This document shows, piece by piece, positions 9,916-16,855 of a DNA stretch of 16,855 nucleotides. Position numbers and translations under genes: made by a program. The notes under the pieces were generated by a model, which saw only the letters and a list, made by a program, of their open reading frames with translations, had not been told where the DNA came from and ran no database searches. How positions within the stretch are numbered: position 1 is the first letter of the stretch; the number at the start of each line of letters is the position of its first letter. The stretch is from contig MU119835.1 in the NCBI GenBank assembly GCA_014904845.1, forward strand, positions 1 to 16,855, in the 5' to 3' direction. The DNA is from Acephala macrosclerotiorum (Eukaryota; Ascomycota; Leotiomycetes; Helotiales; Mollisiaceae).

Positions 9916-12900
9916 CTAGGAACCCACTAATGGCACGACGGCCCACTTTTCCGTGGAAAAGTGAAGCATCTTAGTCTTCCGATGCTCCTCGGGATCGACG
10001 TAGATCTTTACCGCCGTCGTTTCCTTGCCCAGATTATATACTCGAAAGATAGTATATATCACAACCTGGTTCTGATTACCCAAAGCTCCGTTTGTGGATC
10101 TCTGCATCTTTGAGGATATTAGCAGTGTTCCCGAAAACCGCCTGGGATTTACAGTACTTACTCTTTTGAATTGACCATTGCTCATAAATAATGGAGTCTT
10201 GCACTGCTCTGTCGTGCTCTTAACCTCGATATAATACGTTGGAGTCTTTCCCTGCCAGCTGGCCATGTTGAGGTAGCCCTTTTCAATAAGGAAAGTAGTG
10301 AACACTCCCGAAGAATCGTCGTACACAATGTCCGAGGTCTCTTTTTCATCCCAGTTTGGTAGCTCGGCGTAGTCAGGATGAATACTCGCGTAGTGCCTGA
10401 TTCTGCTCCGCCAGTCACCTCGGTTCAAATTGAACCCAACTAGTGTTGATTTCAAACTTTTGAGCAGCTCGAAGACCTGAAGGAATGCTATCAGTCGTTG
10501 CTTGCGTATGTGAAGATGAAGGTGGCACTACTCACGAAAAGCTCACCAGCCGCCCCGATCATGCGGCGGTGCTCCCAATCGTTCGAGCCATAAGATGTCT
10601 TTACCCCACCTCCTTCCGACAGACCATTAAACATGATGCTCATGTTAGAGGAGTCGAACTCCGGGAACATCGTAGACCTCGCAATCGAAACTACCTTATC
10701 AAGTAGCCTTGCGTACCGAAAGTCCTCTGCCGGTAAAACGGAGCTAAAGCGCTGTGAGTGGCTAGTCTGGATACTTCGTGAGCTTGGCACCCTATAATCG
10801 TCGACGTCGGTGAAGGGCGTAGCATAGTTAGTAGCTTCGCTTTTCGATGAACTGGAGGAGACTGGACTACTAGGTGCATGCAAGGAAGGCAGCGTGTATG
10901 ATGCCCTGGTGGTCGCATCGTCCTCCTTGCGGTCGGGGATGTTGATCTCGGGAATACCCTCTTCTTTCAGTATGGAATCTACGGCCGGGATGCGGCAGTC
11001 AAGCACGGCATTGATAACGTTGATGAGTGAGTCGTCGATCTTTCCTGCCTTGCCTGTCGCTGGGTCTGTCATAAACCATCCGGCCAGGCGACGGGGAAGC
11101 TTGGACTTAAAGCAGATGTCTTGGGCGTTATCGTCTTTCGGGACGTAGACTGTCAGAGAATTATCTTCCAGTGTGATGTGTAGCTCACTCTTCGAGACTT
11201 CTATCTCGTTAGAGAGGCCGTTTTGCTCGAGAACCAGCCTCGATGAGATGCCCTCGGTCTCCAGTGTGGTAGTTCTGCAGAGAAGGTCGTATAGCCCCGC
11301 TCGGTCGGTGTCATATCTGGGGCTATTGAAACCTGCGGCAATACTAAAACACCCAGTGAACTGCTGAATTTGATATATTGAGATATAAGCTTACCGTAGC
11401 AGCCCGTATGCCTTCATCCTCACAGCCCGCCTTAGTCTGGAGATAGGTTGAGCCACCCCACCTTCTAATCGAGATACCTCCTTGACAAGCTTCGACAAAT
11501 ATCTGTTCTCGAGTCCAGCCCATGTGATGAAGGGTCGAAGGCGGCATATCTCCGACAGTGAGAAGTCCAGAGTCTGTAGGAGCTCCCTGAAATCTGAGCA
11601 GCCTCCCTCGCGATCGATAATGACAAAATTTTCACGTGAGGTCTGTAGGCTCGCCTCCCCGTCCGGCCCTCGCACCGGAAAGATCTTTCGCTGCAGTAAT
11701 TTCCCTGGGTTGAGGTCGGTTTTCTCCGAGAAAAGCTGCGAATTAAAGACGCGAAGGAGATTCTTAACCTCTTCGATGGACACATTCTCGCGAGATGCAA
11801 GGTTCAACAACTCATCATAGACCATTTTCAAGTCAACCGGCTTCACGAGGAGACTTTCGACGAAGAAACTCTTGAGGTCTTCGTACTGACTATTGATCGC
11901 TATTTTGCCCTCTATCCTCGTAGTACTCGACCACAGACATTCAGAGGGTTTATGCCAGCTTGAGTGGCCGCCTTGCTCAACATAAACGAGTGAATGTTCT
12001 TCAAAGGCATCTCTGCAAAGATATTAGATGGGAGAGAAAAATGGATCATTACTTTAACTTGCCTGATCCTTTCCTTGTCGAATGATACCACGCAGTGCTT
12101 CTCATACAGATGCTGGTACAGTCGTCTGATTAAATCTGCCTTGACGGAAGAACTCTTCTTAATGGCCTTGAGTTCGGATATGATGTCATCCAATGACATG
12201 TCTGGGATATTCAGTGTCTTCTGGAAGAAGAAACCCAGCCTGTCGACGCTAACATCTGAGCCGACAAGGGCAGCCGTATATCGGGCGCGCAGTGGATATA
12301 TTTCATTTACATATTCAGGGGCATCCCAACGGCATAATCCTGACTCTGTCCAAATAGCGCCTTTTCCATCACCCGCTGGGACAAAAATCTCTTTGAACAC
12401 CCTGAAGAAGGGCCTATGCCAAGTTAGTAACCGGAATAACCATGATATGTTGATTAGTCCTACTAACCCAATGTCGCCCTTGTCCTGGGTAGGGTCTTCG
12501 GAATCTTGCTGGCTTGCATCAATGCTGAGATAGAGGTAGGCAAGTCTCGATATATTTAGGGTTAAGTTAGCGCCGTTTTCCGACTTCCGGTATAGAATAT
12601 CGAGCCGAAACTCGACGTCATCCTTCACACTCACCCCCAACTCGGTAAGAAAAGACCACTGCGCTAGAATACTCTCGCCGCCTGTATCCGCCGGTAGCTC
12701 AATAAAGGGGAAGAACTCGTCTTCTTCCATGAATCTTTTGCAACAGCTCTGAAGGTTAGGCAGCGGCAAGTATGTCTGGCATAGCTTCATTGTCCGACCC
12801 GCCACGCAAGAAACATCAATGTCCATCAGTTCGTCTCGAATCTTGTCAGAACCCAGTACAAGATCCCCTTCAAATGGCCAAAGATGCTTCAGTAACCCCA

Positions 12901-15267
12901 GGAAGTTATTAGGGCGGTTCTCGGCTATCCATTTACATGTTGACGAAAGTTCTGACCTGTCGGGATTGACGAGTCGTAGGTCTCGCCGGACGCCAACGTA
13001 TTCGTGCAGCCACTCTGTCCATGTCAGGTCTACACCTGGCGGCTTTTCAGGGAGGTCGTTTAGATAGGCATCAGCAATGAGGTAGACATCTGTGTCAGCA
13101 CCAACTCCGTCATCCCCGAGAAGCACTTTAGGGCCGTACGGGCGATCGTCCGGAATGTGTAGATCCAATAAACTAGGATGGCGCATGTCGCCATCTCCGT
13201 CATAGATCTGAATGCGATCTGAGCAGTTCACCTCCTCCGCGGCATGATGGGTGAGATAGAGGAAATGTAAATGCTCCCGCGACAATGCCAAGGTGACGTG
13301 CTCACAGTACCTAGAAGTTCTGTACATTGCCAAGATTTTTGAGCGAATTTCCTTGGTCTCTGCTCTCTTCACACCGAGACACGTGAAAAGCCCCGCCCGC
13401 TCAAGATTTTCCGCTGCGGCCGGCTCGACAAGTTGGACGTCTAGGTCGTGGGGGATGGGAATGCTATCCACGGTAGGGAAGTAGACAGATCCAGCGGTGG
13501 CGGCGACCCAGCGCCCATCCTGTAATGGGATCAGATCCAGCTGTTTGATTTCGCTGATCCTATTTTGCCAGCCATTTTTGAAGGGAAGTTGAAGAACGAT
13601 AGCTGCCCGGGTGTGCCAGTTGTCATCCGAGTCTTCACCTTTCATCCTCGACTTGCCTTCACTTGCAAGTTTCAAATCCTGCTCCACTAGGCAGACAATC
13701 TCGTCCATAAAAAGGGGGTTCATCCCGAAGTCCTTGAGAAGATCACGGTCCTTGGGTGAGTAACGATCTGATAGATACAGTTCATTTGGGAGATCAGCGA
13801 AGAGAGGATTTCCATACTTGTCGTTATTCATGTCCAGACGGTATCTCAGCTTGTTGATAGGTCGAAGGGCCCCACGTTCCCGCGAGCGCATAACTGGCGT
13901 GCTATTGATCTTGTCCTTGATCCTGGTTACCAGTTCTCCCAAGAAACTGCCCTCTGGGACGCTGCCCTTCTGCGGAAGGTACCTCATCCAGCAGTACTGA
14001 AGGGTGTCATGCTCGCAGAATTGGAGCACCGCCTTAATAAATGCCTCGGCAACGCCTCCGCGGAGATCATTGTTCCGTGGGGAGGTCATTATAATGTCTT
14101 GTCGATTTGCTTCGGTGTCCCAATCTGCCTGGATAATGAACTTGGAGGAGTCAGTGCTTGCGTTCAGATACTGCAGGAGGCTAGAGGGCTCACGTTGAAC
14201 CCCATATGCCTCATTGGGAGGAATGCGAAGACTTCCTGGGGTGCCATAATTGGCACCGAGTCTTCAGGCACGAGGGGGAAGGCCAGGACAATGGTTGAGG
14301 TTTCAAAACCTCTGCTGGATGCCTCGGCCTCGGAATATTCCCTATTTTGACTCATCGATAGGTCTCTAACTGTGTGCTTTGTGACGTGGTAGAAGTGTTC
14401 CTGAGGGACCGCATCGGCTGTGCCTGCAACCGATATCTGCTTAAGCATCACACGATTGGGTTCGGCTGCATCCTGAATACTGAGACAGGTGGACGATGTT
14501 TGCTGGCCATCGTCGCTGTAGAAAACCACTTCGATCCTCCGGATATTCCTCAAGAACAGCAAAAGATTATCTTGGAGCTCATGAAGCTGTTTGTAAATAG
14601 ATTCTCGCTGGTCATTCTTTTCGTCGAGGAAGAGTGTGAACCTCGTTAAGGGTCCCGGCAGATCCTCCTTGGGCTCTTCCCAGACGGGCATGATCATTCC
14701 CATCCCAGAGTCACCCTTTCGGTGGACGAAATAGAAAGAGTAGTTCCCAGACTGGATGTACACTTTCCAGGCGGCCATGAAGACGGATTTGAACCCGATG
14801 CCCTTTGCTCCAATATAGCCGTGGGAGCCAGACTTGGAGCTTTTTCCGATGTCACAAATAGCGTTGAGGTTCGTCTCGTCAAAGCCATCTTCATTGCACT
14901 CGACGACAATCTGATCTGAATATACCTTGAAAGACAAATAGGGTGTATCGCCTGCACTCATTGCTTTCTGGTACTGGTTATCGTCGGCATTCTGGAGGAG
15001 CTCGAAGATAAGCCGGGCCCCGCTGGTGTAGAGGTTTTTCGCCAGTCTGAGGTACAGAACGTTAGTAACATCTCATAATGCGACGTCGCTGAGCTGGGTC
15101 GCGTACGTGAGGACTGATGATCCGATCTTCTTGTCCTTGGTCAAGAGTGCCCGTTCCACTTCTAGACGGACCTCGGGGAGCATGGTCTTGAGACTCTCTT
15201 CAGTGACAAACCCGTGCGCTTCGATAATATTCTGCACGACCTGGCGTGCACTGGCTTTTGTAGCCAT
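9916..15267 (-). CDS. GHKL ATPase / NO VEIN C-terminal (NOV_C, DUF3883) fusion protein, 1,656 aa, 8 exons
   Basis: Exons (minus strand): 15267-15107, 15046-14194, 14140-12468, 12413-12063, 12012-11395, 11343-10536, 10476-10162 and 10107-9916. The joined frame is open for 4,971 nt. The ATG at 15267 has G at -3 and +4 and is the first in-frame ATG after an in-frame TAG (15334-15336). Residues about 59-145 form a Hsp90/histidine-kinase-type ATP-binding domain: N-box ELLQNADDNQY (69-79), NEDGF (105-109) and GYIGAKGIGFKS (130-141). The middle carries repeated LIPLQDGRW-like modules (near 541, 905 and 1021). A serine-rich linker precedes the C-terminal NOV_C domain: GELF (1485-1488), SDIVY (1536-1540), YYIEVKST (1569-1576) and Q1590, the E...D...ExK pattern of a PD-(D/E)xK nuclease fold. 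Family knowledge: related proteins occur in plants (NO VEIN) and in large numbers in fungi. ATP binding and nuclease activity are inferred; substrate, location and pathway are unknown. No signal peptide or membrane segment is seen once the 54-nt intron at 12414 is removed. The gene appears intact and free of RIP. Confidence 0.88.
10108..10161 (-). other. Intron 7 (54 nt, GT-AG, phase 0, no in-frame stop)
   Basis: The donor is a perfect GTAAGT, the branch is CTAAT in CTGCTAATAT and the acceptor is TCAAAG. It is a multiple of three with no stop, so translation through it would insert VSTVNPRRFSGTLLISSK. Removal gives SNGQFKRMQRSTNGALG, the expected Q-x-x-R-M arrangement of the NOV_C domain. Confidence 0.85.
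10477..10535 (-). other. Intron 6 (59 nt, GT-AG, phase 0)
   Basis: The donor is GTGAGT, the branch is CTGAT in GACTGATAG and the acceptor is CTTCAG. Splicing joins MIGAAGELF to VFELLKSLKSTLVGF, completing the first helix of the NOV_C domain with its conserved GE pair. Read-through stops at 10491-10493. Confidence 0.92.
11344..11394 (-). other. Intron 5 (51 nt, GT-AG, phase 2)
   Basis: The donor is GTAAGC and the acceptor TTTTAG. Splicing joins RRAVRMKAYGLLR to IAAGFNSPRYDTDRAG in frame. Without it the frame stops immediately (TAA at 11391-11393). The branch site is less clear than in the other introns. Confidence 0.88.
12013..12062 (-). other. Intron 4 (50 nt, GC-AG, phase 2)
   Basis: The exon ends AG and the intron begins GCAAGT, the textbook context for the rare GC donor. 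It ends CTTTGCAG, with CTAAT as likely branch site. Splicing gives ERIRDAFEEHSLVYVEQGG and then SECLWSSTTRIEG, which resembles the other repeated modules. The nearby GTTAAA and GTAATG donors leave the wrong phase and reach a TGA at once. Reading through ends at a TAG (11912-11914). Confidence 0.85.
12414..12467 (-). other. Intron 3 (54 nt, GT-AG, phase 2, no in-frame stop)
   Basis: The donor is GTTAGT and the acceptor is GGCATAG, preceded by a perfect TACTAAC. The length is a multiple of three with no stop, so an unspliced message would add 18 mainly hydrophobic residues. Removing it joins DKGDIG to PFFRVFKEIFVPAGDG, matching the module arrangement seen elsewhere in the protein. Confidence 0.82.
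14141..14193 (-). other. Intron 2 (53 nt, GT-AG, phase 0)
   Basis: The donor is GTGAGC, the branch is CTGAC in CACTGACTC, and the acceptor is CCAAG. Splicing joins RHMGFN to FIIQADWDTEANRQDI, the usual continuation of the ATPase region in this family. Reading through stops at 14164-14166. Confidence 0.92.
15047..15106 (-). other. Intron 1 (60 nt, GT-AG, phase 2)
   Basis: The donor is GTACGC, the branch site is a perfect TACTAAC and the acceptor is CTCAG. Reading through hits a TGA at 15073-15075. Splicing joins GSSVLT to LAKNLYTSGARLIFELLQ, which restores the strongly conserved N-box of the ATPase domain. Confidence 0.92.
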
Positions 15268-15595
15268 GCCTCCCGTTAGGGCGTCCCAACTGTGGTGACG
15301 TTGAGTTTTTCGACAACTCGAGCATGAAAAGAACTACAAAAATGATGGCTAGCAAATAGTGCGAGGTCCACGTACAGTTGTTTTGCTGGCGCGATTGCCC
15401 CATACCGACCTTTTAAGATCTACGGATTGACGGAGCACCCGTCGCCCCTTTCTCTTGCATATACGATGCGGAGGTGCTGGGCTAATTGCGACGAAGTCAC
15501 TCCAAATTTCAAGAAAGGTGAGATATGGCCCCTGGGTTTCGGTCAGGGGTGTTTCATGGGAACCACCTGCCGCTGAAACGCTCGAGTGTGCGTAT

Positions 15596-15609
15596 GAGGC
15601 AGGTGCCTC
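15596..15609. promoter_or_regulatory. Palindrome GAGGCAGGTGCCTC with a nearby inverted partner
   Basis: GAGGCA-GG-TGCCTC has perfect 6-bp arms. In addition GGCAGGTG (15598-15605) is the exact reverse complement of CACCTGCC at 15564-15571. This makes two overlapping ways to pair or to bind a dimeric factor, about 330 bp upstream of the start codon. No particular factor can be named. Confidence 0.4.
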
Positions 15610-15681
15610 GTCAAATTAGTGGGGTCCAAACCCACCAGACTGGTTGGCTCTGATTACTGAAGTTGGTTGTCACCGATATCA

Positions 15682-15708
15682 CCGTACAAATTTTTGGATC
15701 TTGTACGG
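15682..15708. promoter_or_regulatory. Perfect 8-bp inverted repeat next to a TATA-like box
   Basis: CCGTACAA (15682-15689) and TTGTACGG (15701-15708) are perfect reverse complements around an 11-nt spacer, and TATATATA follows at 15712-15719. The CCG...CGG ends are of the kind bound by fungal Zn2Cys6 regulators, although the spacing is wide. The TATA run reads alike on both strands, so the direction of any promoter is undecided. For the minus-strand gene it lies about 445 bp upstream of the start codon. Confidence 0.45.
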
Positions 15709-15925
15709 AGGTATATATAGTCTTGCAAAGCAATGTGCTCCTTAATCTAAGGCTGCAGTGGTACCCTGCCTCGGTGTTCAATTCGGCCGCCTCCGAAAAT
15801 AGCGCAAGTTCAGGATCTTAGTAACAGTATCACAATATATGAGCAAAGAAAACTTTCTAGGCGATATAATCGAGCTCCCGTTAGCGAGCACTACCCAACC
15901 AAAAGTATTACTTTTGTAGAGTTTT

Positions 15926-16540
15926 AAATAAATTTATTAAAAATATAATAAAATAATATTTAAAAATCGATTTAATATATTTTATATTTTAAAAATTACG
16001 CAAATAATATAATAATATAATAATATAATAATATAATAATATATTATATAAAAAATAATTAAAATATTATAAAAATAATAAATATAATATATATATAAAT
16101 AAATAATAAAATTTATATACTAATTAATAATACGTATTATATATATATTTTATTAATAATTAATAAAATAATAATATTTTTTAATAAATAGCGTTTTAAT
16201 ATAAAATTTAATTATTAATATATTTTTAATTTTAATTTTAAAAATTTTAAATTTTAAATAAAATATAAATAAATTTTATTAATATTAAAAATCGTAAATC
16301 GTATATAATTAATATTATTTTATTATAATTATATTTTATTAAATTTTATATAATTTATATTATATAATAAACGTATAATTTAATAAAAATTAATATTAAT
16401 TTTTAAATTAAATTATTAATATTATTAATAATAAATCAAAAACGAAATAAACAAATAAATTAAATAATTCGTTAATTAATTATAAATTATAAATTTAATA
16501 AACGCGTAAAAATTGAAAAATATAATCTCAATTCTAATGC
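15926..16540. other. AT-rich, gene-free block on the right
   Basis: The change from normal to AT-rich DNA is abrupt near 15920. A run of five ATAAT units (AATAATATAATAATATAATA and so on, about 16008-16040) is a small tandem repeat. Residual C and G are again mostly CpG. No coding frame is seen. This is probably another RIP-decayed repeat. Confidence 0.7.
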
Positions 16541-16596
16541 AAACGGCGCTAGTCCCGATCTGGCCTAGTGCCGCACGTGACTACTAAACTAATATT
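16541..16596. other. Small GC-richer relic with an imperfect inverted repeat
   Basis: This short stretch keeps normal composition between AT-rich flanks. GGCGCTAG (16545-16552) and CTAGTGCC (16565-16572) form arms pairing at 7 of 8 positions, and CACGTGAC follows. It may be the end of a transposon or LTR that decayed less than its neighbours. No coding potential is seen. Confidence 0.4.
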
Positions 16597-16855
16597 GTAT
16601 TTACACTAGTAATTCTTTTTTTGTAATAAGAATTAGTTTAATTCAACTATTTAAAAAAGCGTTATTATTTTCTTTTTTTATTGTAATTTATTAATACGTA
16701 AAACTCGTTAATATTTTAATATAAAAATTATATAATTAAACTTTAAAAACAACGCTAATAAATTAGCGCTGTTTTCGAAGTTCGTTAGAAATTATAAGCG
16801 TCGAGATTAAAATAATTATTTTTTTTTTTTGGTCTTATAAATTAAATAATTATAA
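16597..16855 (+). repeat. Dispersed repeat, better preserved copy, cut by the window edge
   Basis: This copy matches 2395-2640 in order of motifs but keeps many more C and G bases, including a near-palindrome around AACGCTAATAAATTAGCGCT and the box CGAAGTTCGTTAG. Differences from the other copy are mostly C/T and G/A. It runs off the right edge, so its full length is unknown. Confidence 0.5.

Larger units (their letters stand above)
15268..15925. promoter_or_regulatory. Upstream region of the large gene
   Basis: About 650 bp of normal-composition DNA lies between the start codon and the right AT-rich block. It must hold the promoter and 5' UTR of the minus-strand gene unless transcription starts in AT-rich DNA. 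No second gene is supported on either strand. Inverted repeats (listed separately) and a TATA-like run at 15712-15719 are the visible signals. Upstream ATGs at 15403 and 15325 (minus strand) open a frame that overlaps the true start out of frame; a transcript beginning upstream of them would carry an overlapping upstream ORF. Confidence 0.5.

Noticed and set aside
11912..11960. Apparent frameshift or truncation of the large gene at the TAG 11912-11914
   Set aside because: The open frame past 12062 is the wrong frame. Using the GC-AG intron 12013-12062 gives a continuous and more family-like protein, so no base is missing.
11994..12533. Plus-strand open frame of 179 codons
   Set aside because: It lies opposite exons 3-5 and two introns, its product resembles nothing known, and its length is explained by the complement of a well-supported coding strand.
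14009..14350. Plus-strand open frame of 113 codons
   Set aside because: It lies entirely opposite exons 2 and 3 of the large gene and has no recognisable product; a shadow frame.
15200..15403. Minus-strand open frame of 67 codons overlapping the start of the large gene
   Set aside because: It has a hydrophobic stretch but runs out of frame through the conserved exon 1 and ends there. I see no splice that joins it to the gene. At most it is an upstream ORF if transcription starts above 15403.

Overview
The window looks like nuclear DNA of a filamentous ascomycete (Pezizomycotina). Three things suggest this: very AT-rich blocks whose repeats differ almost only by C-to-T/G-to-A transitions, as repeat-induced point mutation (RIP) leaves them; one normal-composition gene with seven short introns (50-60 nt) and fungal splice and branch signals; and a protein family that filamentous fungi carry in many copies. 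The species cannot be named from the sequence.

Layout. Positions 1-6604 and 7664 to about 9390 are extremely AT-rich and gene-free. They hold only decayed repeats: a 16-bp minisatellite (925-1021), a 216-bp direct repeat pair (2187-2402 and 4719-4934), a roughly 180-190-bp tandem duplication (2680-3040) and a dispersed repeat family that recurs at the right edge of the window. Inside this block, 6605-7663 is a much better preserved 1,059-bp LTR element of TRIM type. It has two 127-bp LTRs, a 5-bp target duplication (ATTTA) and a 191-codon reading frame broken by three TAA codons, each one RIP-type change from CAA. Positions 9391-9915 grade from AT-rich into normal DNA. Positions 9916-15267 hold one large minus-strand gene. 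Positions 15268 to about 15925 are its upstream region, with inverted repeats and a TATA-like run. From about 15926 the AT-rich DNA resumes, apart from a small GC-richer relic near 16541-16596.

The gene. The open frames in this area are not separate genes. They join through seven introns into one 4,971-nt coding sequence, a 1,656-residue protein. An N-terminal GHKL/Hsp90-type ATPase domain (N-box, NEDGF box, GxxGxG loop) is followed by a long middle region and a C-terminal NO VEIN-type domain (NOV_C/DUF3883) that keeps the acidic and E-x-K residues of a PD-(D/E)xK nuclease fold. One intron is GC-AG; missing it makes the gene look frameshifted. Two others are 54 nt long with no stop codon and would be read through by a naive translation.

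No partner gene lies in the window, so how this ATPase-nuclease fusion works with other genes cannot be read here. Its setting, alone between RIP-exhausted repeat blocks, fits an accessory or fast-evolving compartment of the genome. That is inference.
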